From: Calditrichota bacterium
GTDB taxonomy: Bacteria > Zhuqueibacterota > Zhuqueibacteria > Zhuqueibacterales > Geothermadaptataceae
Assembly (NCBI GenBank): GCA_008501545.1
Contig: QQUM01000572.1
Coordinates: forward strand, 1 to 5,935
Direction of reading: 5' to 3'
DNA length: 5,935 bases
Part shown: piece by piece, positions 1-5,395 of the stretch
Layout: every line of letters begins with the position of its first letter
Numbering within the stretch: position 1 is the stretch's first letter
Notes under the pieces: model-generated
Seen by the model: only the letters and a program-made list of their open reading frames with translations
Told to the model about the DNA's origin: nothing
Databases searched by the model: none
Position numbers and translations under genes: made by a program

Positions 1-237
1 GTTTTCTGTCGAGAATGTATACAGTGTCAAATATTTTATACCGAGGTTACCTGCAAGCTCAACAATTTCACGAACACTATTTATACCTTCTTTGTGTCCT
101 GCAACCCTGTTTAATTGCCGGGATTTGACCCAGCGGCCATTTCCATCCATAATAATGGCAATGTGCTGCGGTAGATTGCCTGTTTTGATAACTGTATTTT
201 TTAAATCTTCAATGGCGGCAAATCGATCTTTTTCCAT
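1..237 (-). CDS. uppS: Undecaprenyl diphosphate synthase, N-terminal part (runs off left edge)
   Basis: This is the first 79 codons of a cis-prenyltransferase. The enzyme condenses isopentenyl diphosphate onto farnesyl diphosphate to make C55 undecaprenyl diphosphate, the lipid carrier for peptidoglycan and other envelope polymers. It acts at the cytoplasmic face of the membrane. The family signature [12 protein letters not shown] lies at residues 25-36, with the catalytic Asp at 31 and Asn33, Arg35 and Trp36 in their usual places. It is followed by RVAGH (44-48), where the Arg and His match the diphosphate-binding residues of E. coli UppS, and FSTEN (75-79) sits exactly at the window edge. 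About a third of a normal protein of roughly 245 residues is present. The ATG at 237 gives the usual short lead before the signature. The ribosome-binding site is weak (AGGTG about 13 nt upstream). A good promoter lies at 335-363, so uppS is probably the first gene of its transcript. Confidence 0.96.
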   Translation of the reverse strand, partial: MEKDRFAAIEDLKNTVIKTGNLPQHIAIIMDGNGRWVKSRQLNRVAGHKEGINSVREIVELAGNLGIKYLTLYTFSTEN

Positions 238-334
238 GTTAAAACACCAACACCTGGTTAAAATAAAATCAGTAGTTTAAGGCAATTTAATATGCAAAAC
301 CATGAACAATAAATGCTGTTTTTGCAAGACCTGT

Positions 335-363
335 ATAGTATCTTTAAATGGAATCAAAGTCAA
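335..363 (-). promoter_or_regulatory. Sigma-70-type promoter of uppS
   Basis: Read on the minus strand, TTGACT (358-363) and TACTAT (335-340) are separated by exactly 17 nt. These are five-of-six matches to the -35 and -10 consensus boxes. Transcription would start near 328 and give uppS a leader of about 90 nt. No terminator or riboswitch fold was recognised in that leader. The site was identified by eye only. Confidence 0.65.
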
Positions 364-603
364 GATAAAACCTGTGTATGTAATTTGCAGCATTGAAAAA
401 TTAAATTAAAATTATAAATATATTTCTTTCTTTTTAGCACTCCTCAATACACAAAAAATTGTCTGGGCGATAAATCACATTTTGTGCTCAACATGTTCCA
501 ACTTCAAATCATCCACAAGACGCCGATAGATTATCATTTTTAGAGAGCTTTTTGATGACGACTGACCGTTACGGGTAAATTAAATAAACTTTTGTCACAA
601 GCC

Positions 604-631
604 TTGCACATGTCAATAAAAACGTTATTAT
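604..631 (+). promoter_or_regulatory. Possible promoter upstream of the small ORF
   Basis: TTGCAC (604-609) and TATTAT (626-631) are separated by 16 nt, a fair match to sigma-70 boxes. If used, it would give a long leader of about 255 nt before the ATG at 895. In AT-rich DNA such matches arise easily by chance. Confidence 0.3.
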
Positions 632-816
632 GTCGAGTCGCTGAAACGCTCAAAGTTTTTTCAAAACCTTCTTACCAATTTAAGCATTCGTTTGCTGCTT
701 CAAATTGTCCGTTTCACATACTTCTCACAATGATTTTCAGAAGACGATTTAGCGTTAAATTATTAATTTTTCGAATTCATCTTATAGTTTCAAATTAAAT
801 CTGCCTATGAATAATA

Positions 817-845
817 TTGTGTGTTAAGAGCGTTGATTTTAATAA
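817..845 (+). promoter_or_regulatory. Possible proximal promoter of the 64-residue ORF
   Basis: TTGTGT (817-822) and TAATAA (840-845) have a 17-nt spacer and lie about 50 nt before the ATG at 895. The -35 box overlaps one of three copies of the 10-mer AATATTGTGT found in 813-1087. Both boxes are only moderate matches to consensus. Confidence 0.3.
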
Positions 846-894
846 TTCCCCAATATTCCATTTCTACCGAAAAGACTTAATTCTGGAGAGTCCC

Positions 895-1089
895 ATGAAC
901 AAAAACAATCTTTCCGAACTCGATTACATCGAAATCTCACAACCATCATCCCCGGATTTACGAGAAAATGTACACAATATTCTTCGCGATTCCACGAATT
1001 ACAGTGCAGCCGTGACCAGACTTGATAATGGCACAGGTGTGTACGAAATCGTGCTGAAAGGTAAACTGAAAAAATCCAATATTGTGTAA
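895..1089 (+). CDS. Unrecognised small protein, 64 residues
   Basis: I do not recognise this protein. The frame stays open upstream to 817, but the ATG at 895 is preferred because GGAGAG lies five bases or fewer before it. The predicted product is soluble, without a signal peptide or membrane segment. The N-terminal half is acidic and polar (Asp, Glu, Ser, Asn). A second half of alternating hydrophobic residues, including VYEIVLKGKLKK (49-60), looks like one or two beta strands with a basic end. Codon choice is mixed and less AT-rich than the flanks, which supports real coding. The minus-strand frame across the same bases is taken as a shadow because it lacks a ribosome-binding site. It stands alone, with 657 bp of non-coding sequence before it and 450 bp after it, so the context gives no function. 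Confidence 0.5.
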   Translation: MNKNNLSELDYIEISQPSSPDLRENVHNILRDSTNYSAAVTRLDNGTGVYEIVLKGKLKKSNIV

Positions 1090-1264
1090 AATTTTCAGCT
1101 AATCTACCGAGAAGTTCTGCTTCCAATGCCGGCTCCTTAGCGCATGTGGTGCGGACACCCCCTATTCTTTTGGAATCAATTCGAACAGAAAAATTATCGA
1201 AATAATTTCCTCAACCTATTGACACACCAAAGTTATTTACTGCATATCTCAGCGGAAAATTTAC

Positions 1265-1329
1265 ATTGACCAGGGATGAGTATACTTTTAGACGTAAAAA
1301 AAATGATAAAAGGCGCATCCCTGGTGAAT
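1265..1329. repeat. Imperfect 14-bp inverted repeat
   Basis: ATTGACCAGGGATG (1265-1278) and CATCCCTGGTGAAT (1316-1329) are complementary in 13 of 14 positions, with a perfect 10-bp core (ACCAGGGATG) and a 37-nt spacer. The left arm directly precedes a TATACT hexamer (1281-1286) that could be a -10 box, so the arms could be operator half-sites. They could equally form a long-loop hairpin or be the ends of a tiny element remnant. No T-run follows, so it is not a standard terminator. Confidence 0.55.
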
Positions 1330-1525
1330 ATCCCACCAAAAAATCTATAGCAAAAACTTATTTTATTTTTGTCATCAGTGTGTTTGGTTTTTCATTTAAG
1401 TTCAAAATATACATGTCGATCGTTTTCTTACACATGATTTTCTGGGGACTCCAGACATAAACGATAATGGAAACTGTTTTATGTTCTGAATTATTATGTA
1501 TTGTACGCTTATTACTGGATGCTCT

Positions 1526-1530
1526 GGAGA
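1526..1530 (+). promoter_or_regulatory. Ribosome-binding site that fixes the start of the cyanophycin-synthetase-like gene
   Basis: GGAGA lies 9 nt before the ATG at 1540. The frame is open further upstream, with a TTG at 1501 and an ATG at 1519, but neither has a comparable site. The ATG at 1540 also gives an MKLLK start like the MKILK start of known cyanophycin synthetases. Confidence 0.65.
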
Positions 1531-1539
1531 AATATCCGA

Positions 1540-2196
1540 ATGAAATTATTAAAGATCGTAGAGGGTAACTTTGAAGAATTAAATAAACTCAATACGAATT
1601 TTAAGAAGGAAACGCAGCGGATTCGCGCAACGATTGATACAGTCCATGACAAACACTTTTATCTTCATAAATTTCCTGATTTACTTTTTGAAACATTACA
1701 ACTCTTTCCCAATATCCGGCACCACCATTGTCATCAAGGGGAACAAGGCTACTCGGGAAGAGATTTTGACATTAGCCATCTCGGTGCACCAATACAAATA
1801 GTCGGCGACGTGATCGATACCGTCCATCTGGTTGAACACATCGCTATCGAAATCCAATGCCAGGTTGGTGAACTGGACGAATGCAGTGGTTTGACCTGCA
1901 ATTATTGGGAACCGGAGAATCGATTCGACGTTTTCATCGAATGCCGCAATCCCGCAATTGCTTCTTTTTCATGTAATTTCGCGGTTTTACTTGCCAAGGA
2001 GATTCTGAAAGGAAATGGACATGATTGGTGCGTGGACGATATCCTCGATATTGCAAAAATAATTGAAAAAACAAACGAATTTTCCCTGCACACGTTGGCA
2101 AGAATCCTCAATTGGTCGAAAAAGAAAACGCTGAAAAATATGCAACTCCTGGAACAACTCAGTTATCCGCTTCCCTGGTTGCGCTCAGCAGCTTAG
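1540..2196 (+). CDS. Stand-alone cyanophycin synthetase N-terminal-domain-like protein with HTH-like tail
   Basis: This 218-residue protein resembles the first 160-180 residues of cyanophycin synthetase CphA1. Shared features, in order, are the MKLLK start, a region resembling LIPGFYEGLVKILP of CphA (here FPDLLFETLQLFPNI, 45-59), HHHCHQGEQG (61-70) in place of EHFCSRDHRGG, VEHIAIEIQCQVG (98-110) in place of VEHIALELQELAG, and FDVFIECR (129-136) in place of YNVVFEY. The ATP-grasp and Mur-ligase domains that join Asp and Arg are absent, so it cannot make cyanophycin alone. HLVEH (96-100) is an HxxEH motif, as in metallopeptidases, and Glu134 is a possible third metal ligand. A metallopeptidase-like site has been reported in the N-terminal domain of many CphA1 proteins; that this protein is active is inference. 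Residues about 180-207 look like a helix-turn-helix. There are seven cysteines (64, 107, 115, 120, 135, 145, 164) and no signal peptide, so it is probably cytoplasmic. It converges on the DUF2851 gene and overlaps it by 38 bp. The family resemblance is fairly sure; the function is unknown. Confidence 0.85.
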   Translation: MKLLKIVEGNFEELNKLNTNFKKETQRIRATIDTVHDKHFYLHKFPDLLFETLQLFPNIRHHHCHQGEQGYSGRDFDISHLGAPIQIVGDVIDTVHLVEHIAIEIQCQVGELDECSGLTCNYWEPENRFDVFIECRNPAIASFSCNFAVLLAKEILKGNGHDWCVDDILDIAKIIEKTNEFSLHTLARILNWSKKKTLKNMQLLEQLSYPLPWLRSAA

Positions 2197-3571
2197 TTTG
2201 CAGGCACTTATTACAGTCACCGTCGAGACAAAAATTTTTCGATAAATGGATAAGCCCTTGCTGTAAACGAGCCGTATATTGCAGTTCATTCTTCTGATTA
2301 CGGTGCAAAAACAACCGGTTACGCATTTTCCGGGTTACTGAATTTTCCTGCAAACATGGATAGTCGGAGAACAGTTCCTGTAGTTTGTTATTTAAATTTG
2401 CATCCCCTGTCTCGCTGGCATACAATAAAAGAATCGGTAAAACGATATTGACCACAAGATCGTCTGCACGGTTTTTTCCAATCAACATCCCAAAGCTTTT
2501 ATTCGATGTCTTGCTTTCCCGCACTTTAAAATCATAGTGCTGCTGCCAGAATGCATCTGCTTCTATTGCAAAATAATCCCGCAAACTTATATTTATCTCA
2601 GCGTGAGTCAGTCCTTCATTTAAAATATTACTTGTCAGTCGCTCCAGGACACCCACCCTTTCAAATTTTGTGATCAGTTTAACGATTCCCGCAATACGGC
2701 GTGTCGGGAAATTTTGTGGTCGTAATCGAAAGAATTGCCATTGCGCACGCTGCATCGGCCGAATTTGCAGAACATGTTGTGCATGGCACCAGATATCCCT
2801 GAGTGTTGCAGTATAAGCTTGAATTTCTGTTGAATTGTTATCCTTAAGTGATTTTTCATCAAGGAATCCTGCTGCACCAAACAACAGTGCCGCTGTCGTG
2901 GCTTCTGCCAAACCTGAACGCGCTTGTCGCATTTCATAAAACAACAGATCGATGGGGATAATTTGAGCAAGCATCTGAAATGCTTGCGTATTTTTCGAGT
3001 AGCCCAGCGCCTGGCAAAGCCCTTCATAAACCAACTGATCCCAGGAAACAGCATGAAAACGTTCCTTGAACACTGCTGCCTTTTGGACAAGCCGTTCCAT
3101 GCCGGCATTGTGAAGAATGGACATTTTTTTAGAAGCATCACAGGAGCCTAACGCACACTTGGTCGCTTGAACATCCTTGTCATCCGCTTCTTTTTTTGCA
3201 ATGAATTCGGCCAGAAGTTCAGACGGCACCAGTATTTGTTCCACTTCGCATCCGTTTTCCAGGTGAATTCGTGTAACGGGAACATTGTCAAGGGCAACAT
3301 GTAAACAGGTTTGGTTGTAGGCGCGGTCCAAATGGTGACCATGGCGTTTCCAGTCGATAGAGTTAAGATGCAGTTCACAATCACCTTCCAAAATGGCATC
3401 GTTCATCCGGATGACAATATTACGAAAATCCGGTCCACCATCCTGGTTTGGCCTGCCACGGCGAATGATTTCAACCTGGTTACCATTTTGTGTGAGAAGG
3501 GGGCGGGAAAAATAACGCGATTTTTCCCAGAATTCATGCAACTGGAATTCCGAAAATCTTGGTTTAACCAT
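2159..3571 (-). CDS. DUF2851 family protein, function unknown
   Basis: This 470-residue protein has the hallmarks of DUF2851. They are an N-terminal FSEFQLHEFW (6-15), GGPDFRN (45-51), GDCELH (63-68), then DWKRHGHHLDRAY (73-85) and LHV (90-92). Further on are a helical middle, RPQNFPTRRI (284-293), GKNRADDLVVNIVLPILLLYA (from 365), and a C-terminal cysteine cluster (Cys448, 453, 456) after LIHLSKNF. Length and ends fit a complete family member. No enzymatic role is established. The conserved acidic and His residues (Asp48, Glu66, His68, Asp73, His77, His79, Asp82) suggest a metal site, and PD...ExH loosely recalls PD-(D/E)xK nucleases; this is inference only. No signal peptide is seen. The ATG at 3571 has GGAG with a 7-nt spacer. 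It lies 80 nt downstream of the CapA-like gene and is probably cotranscribed with it. Its 3' end overlaps the convergent gene at 1540-2196. Confidence 0.9.
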   Translation of the reverse strand: MVKPRFSEFQLHEFWEKSRYFSRPLLTQNGNQVEIIRRGRPNQDGGPDFRNIVIRMNDAILEGDCELHLNSIDWKRHGHHLDRAYNQTCLHVALDNVPVTRIHLENGCEVEQILVPSELLAEFIAKKEADDKDVQATKCALGSCDASKKMSILHNAGMERLVQKAAVFKERFHAVSWDQLVYEGLCQALGYSKNTQAFQMLAQIIPIDLLFYEMRQARSGLAEATTAALLFGAAGFLDEKSLKDNNSTEIQAYTATLRDIWCHAQHVLQIRPMQRAQWQFFRLRPQNFPTRRIAGIVKLITKFERVGVLERLTSNILNEGLTHAEINISLRDYFAIEADAFWQQHYDFKVRESKTSNKSFGMLIGKNRADDLVVNIVLPILLLYASETGDANLNNKLQELFSDYPCLQENSVTRKMRNRLFLHRNQKNELQYTARLQQGLIHLSKNFCLDGDCNKCLQTKLLSATREADN

Positions 3572-3579
3572 ATAAATTC

Positions 3580-3615
3580 TCCGGGTAAGAGTTTAATTTG
3601 GTTATCAAGCCCGGA
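3580..3615 (-). promoter_or_regulatory. Possible hairpin covering the DUF2851 ribosome-binding site
   Basis: In the mRNA, TCCGGG (plus-strand 3610-3615) is perfectly complementary to CCCGGA (3580-3585), with a 24-nt loop. The second arm includes the GGA of the GGAG ribosome-binding site (3579-3582). An upstream CCCGG (3642-3646) could compete for the same CCGGG. The stems are short (5-6 bp) but entirely G/C apart from one A-T pair, in an otherwise AT-rich gap. No T-run follows, so this is not a terminator. Confidence 0.35.
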
Positions 3616-3651
3616 CTGAGGATGTGCGAGGGGAAATAATACCGGGAAATT

Positions 3652-4887
3652 TTAAAATAAAGTGTCTTTTACAACCAGTGAATCCGGTTGTAAAAAGTCA
3701 AATATCAAACCATTATCTGAGAGTATATCTCTCCCCATTAGTTTAAAGGAAAGCGTGTCCAGTTGTGTCAAAATAGCGCGCGATCTCTGTTCACTGGCAA
3801 TTTTCGGTTGGAATTCGACTTCACTGTTGTCCACATTAAGTGGAATGACGCGTGCAAAGAGCAGATCACCTTCTTTTGTGAGAGCGATTCGCAAAAGTGC
3901 GGAGTTCACCGCAGTTTGTGAATAGGACGAAAAAGCCAGATTTCCCAGAGAATAGGCGATCAGCTTTCCATTATAAATTTCTAAACCCTGCAAAACGTGG
4001 GGGTGGTGTCCAAGCACCAAATCAGCGCCGTGATCAATTGCAAAATGCGCAAAATGCTGCTGATAATCTTTCGGCTGGTGACTTTTTTCTTTCCCCCAAT
4101 GAAAGGAAGTGATTACGATATCAGCCTGCGTTCGCACTTGGTGTAGCGCCTTTTTTAATTTTCTTTCGAAAGGATAAGCTGTTCCACCCGTCGAATCTGT
4201 TGCCCAAAACTCTTTGGGAAAAGTCATGGAAAAAGCCAGCAAAGCAACGCGTCCTGAAGCGGTTTGCATAATTGCCGGTTCCCAGGCGGCCTCAGCTGTC
4301 ATGCCTGCACCGGCGTGATGAATGCCTGCCCTGTCAAGAGCATATACCGTCTGTTGTAATCCCTCAAAGCCAAAATCCAAAATATGATTATTGGCAAGGC
4401 TCATCATGTTAAAACCTGCCGACTGCAGACCTTGTACATAAGTCGTCGGCACTTTAAATGTATATTGTTTTTCAACCTGGATTTTACCGGTATCAGCAAA
4501 CGGCGCTTCAAGATTTGCAAAGACGATGTCGTGGTCACGTAACACATGTTTGATACCACGAAAAGGATAGTCGTTACCATGCTTCTTCAGGTATGACAAA
4601 GTCCAATGGCCAATCATAACATCGCCACCCGCAATAATTTGCACGGCTGGAGAGCTACCCTGCGAGTAAGATTGGCGGAATGCAATTTCCTCGTAAGGGT
4701 AGCTCAAATCACGACTGGGGGTGAAAATTATGCTATCCCGCATTTTTTCACCCGCGCTGCATTGAGCAAGAATAATAAAAATGAGACAAAGGAATGCGTT
4801 TCGAATAGCGCTGAAAAGATACGTTCCCCGAAATTTAAACAAAGTTTGTATCAGGCTCCTGTTTGGCTTCACTCTCGGTTTCGGCAT
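3652..4887 (-). CDS. CapA-family (poly-gamma-glutamate capsule type) metallophosphoesterase-like lipoprotein
   Basis: This is a CapA/PGA_cap protein with a calcineurin-like metallophosphoesterase fold. Relatives are needed for poly-gamma-glutamate synthesis or export, but many homologues have no known substrate. Motifs, numbered from the ATG at 4887 (411 residues), are GDVMIG (88-93), NLEAPF (125-130), LANNH (164-168), FHWG (262-265), GHHPH (293-297) and YSLGN (312-316). All expected metal-site motifs are present. A hydrophobic stretch (31-42) ends in LAQC with Cys43, suggesting a lipoprotein signal, although Gln before the Cys is unusual. The start is uncertain. An ATG at 4908 would overlap the upstream gene by 74 nt. 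A TTG at 4842 has AGGAG 13 nt before it, overlaps the upstream stop by 8 nt, and gives a normal 27-residue signal peptide. No CapB, CapC or PgsB-like genes are visible, so a true poly-gamma-glutamate role is not supported here. It is probably translationally coupled to the preceding gene. Confidence 0.9.
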   Translation of the reverse strand: MPKPRVKPNRSLIQTLFKFRGTYLFSAIRNAFLCLIFIILAQCSAGEKMRDSIIFTPSRDLSYPYEEIAFRQSYSQGSSPAVQIIAGGDVMIGHWTLSYLKKHGNDYPFRGIKHVLRDHDIVFANLEAPFADTGKIQVEKQYTFKVPTTYVQGLQSAGFNMMSLANNHILDFGFEGLQQTVYALDRAGIHHAGAGMTAEAAWEPAIMQTASGRVALLAFSMTFPKEFWATDSTGGTAYPFERKLKKALHQVRTQADIVITSFHWGKEKSHQPKDYQQHFAHFAIDHGADLVLGHHPHVLQGLEIYNGKLIAYSLGNLAFSSYSQTAVNSALLRIALTKEGDLLFARVIPLNVDNSEVEFQPKIASEQRSRAILTQLDTLSFKLMGRDILSDNGLIFDFLQPDSLVVKDTLF

Positions 4888-5197
4888 CCGCTTTTGCAAC
4901 CTTTTCATATTGTTCTTTTTTTTCAGTGAGCTTCACGTTCAGCTCTTTAATTTTTTCAAAGTTTGACTTTACAGCATCGTTCTCCATAAGTGCTGTGTTT
5001 TCATCTTCTGAAGCCAGTTCAAAAACAAGCTTTCCAAGATCGTTAAAGTATTTATCGAGATCTCGCTTGATTGATAATATTTCGAATTTGATCTTGCCCT
5101 TTTGCGTCAGTTCATCTGTTTTAGCAGCCAATGCGCTCATGCCTTCCTGAACTTTGTGAACAACATCATCAAAATATTTTTCATATGGTTTATCCAT
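4835..5197 (-). CDS. Small charged coiled-coil protein, 120 residues, function unknown
   Basis: The protein is almost entirely helical and highly charged (Lys, Glu, Asp). It has an amphipathic start (residues 1-35), a conserved-looking KRDLDKYFNDLGKLVFEL segment (44-61), a long Lys/Glu-rich coiled coil (about 75-102), and a flexible acidic tail. Small proteins of this shape, with a helix, LGKLVFEL-type core and coiled coil, are common in bacteria, and some relatives carry a C-terminal zinc ribbon; none is present here. There is no signal peptide or membrane segment. The start is secure, as AGGAGG lies 5 nt before the ATG at 5197. It is the first gene of the minus-strand cluster, and its 3' end overlaps the start region of the CapA-like gene. 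I infer a cytoplasmic structural or partner role but have no specific function to offer. Confidence 0.85.
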   Translation of the reverse strand: MDKPYEKYFDDVVHKVQEGMSALAAKTDELTQKGKIKFEILSIKRDLDKYFNDLGKLVFELASEDENTALMENDAVKSNFEKIKELNVKLTEKKEQYEKVAKADAETESEAKQEPDTNFV

Positions 5198-5395
5198 TAG
5201 ATCCTCCTAATAGGGTAAAAAGGATAGTGATTTCATTTGATTATCTAGTGTAAATGTGGATTAATTTATAATTCCGAATGTGCAAATGCAACATCATTCA
5301 CGACAAATGAAAAATTTTCAAACCAAAGAATTGCAATTAAAAATTATTTTACTAAACTATCGCCACTGAAACCAGCATCAGTCAATCGGGATAAA
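5198..5395. promoter_or_regulatory. Divergent intergenic region between the minus-strand cluster and moaA
   Basis: This 198-bp AT-rich gap must hold promoters in both directions. For the minus strand the best candidate is TTGCAT-17-TAAATT, about 60-100 nt before the ATG at 5197, a weak match. For moaA, TTGCAA (5331-5336) lies 18 nt before AACTAT (5355-5360), also weak. I saw no clear operator palindrome and no molybdenum-cofactor riboswitch fold. Confidence 0.35.

Larger units (their letters stand above)
238..894. other. 657-bp stretch without a recognisable gene
   Basis: This AT-rich interval lies between the divergent uppS and the small ORF at 895. The only plus-strand frame of any size (592-798, TTG start) has no credible ribosome-binding site and an unremarkable composition, so I do not call it. 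The stretch contains the uppS promoter (335-363) and two plausible plus-strand promoters. One is TTGCAC-16-TATTAT at 604-631 and the other is TTGTGT-17-TAATAA at 817-845. I saw no tRNA, rRNA, CRISPR array, insertion-sequence end or long repeat. It could be decayed coding sequence or hold an unrecognised small RNA; neither can be shown from the sequence alone. Confidence 0.5.
1090..1539. other. 450-bp stretch without a convincing gene
   Basis: This lies between the 64-residue ORF and the cyanophycin-synthetase-like gene. An open frame at 1266-1460 (TTG start) encodes a Lys/Arg-rich start and a hydrophobic end. It has no ribosome-binding site, and its start lies inside an inverted repeat, so it is not called. 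Notable content is a perfect TTGACA at 1219-1224 without a good -10 box, a TATACT hexamer at 1281-1286, the inverted repeat at 1265-1329, and a small hairpin TCTGG/CCAGA at 1441-1455 with no T-run. No terminator was seen after the small ORF. Confidence 0.5.

Noticed and set aside
592..798. Plus-strand 68-codon open frame with a TTG start
   Set aside because: There is no ribosome-binding site, the composition looks like translated AT-rich spacer, and no family is recognisable.
839..1126. Minus-strand 95-codon open frame opposite the 64-residue ORF
   Set aside because: It has no ribosome-binding site and an odd Cys/Trp/Arg-rich composition typical of an antisense shadow.
1149..1160. GGTG-CGGA-CACC hairpin after the small ORF, considered as a terminator
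   Set aside because: It has a four-base stem, and the following bases are CCC and mixed sequence, not a T-run.
1219..1248. Perfect -35 hexamer TTGACA
   Set aside because: No acceptable -10 box lies 16-18 nt downstream (best are GCATAT and CATATC), so it is not called as a promoter.
1441..1455. Small hairpin TCTGG-GGACT-CCAGA
   Set aside because: It has a stem of only 5 bp and no following T-run, so it is neither a terminator nor otherwise distinctive.
1266..1460. Plus-strand 64-codon frame with a basic start and hydrophobic end, possibly a small membrane protein
   Set aside because: The TTG start lies within an inverted repeat without a ribosome-binding site, and the Lys/Phe/Ile richness is what AT-rich spacer gives when translated.
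238..1539. CRISPR array, tRNA, insertion sequence or integrase site in the gene-poor region
   Set aside because: I found no regularly spaced repeats, cloverleaf pattern, transposase fragment or target-site duplication.
2674..3141. Minus-strand 155-codon open frame inside DUF2851
   Set aside because: It is a shadow frame of the well-supported DUF2851 gene, with no ribosome-binding site or family match.
4863..5150. Plus-strand Ser/Phe-rich frame opposite the coiled-coil gene
   Set aside because: The composition is the antisense of Lys/Glu-rich codons; the minus-strand gene has a strong AGGAGG site.
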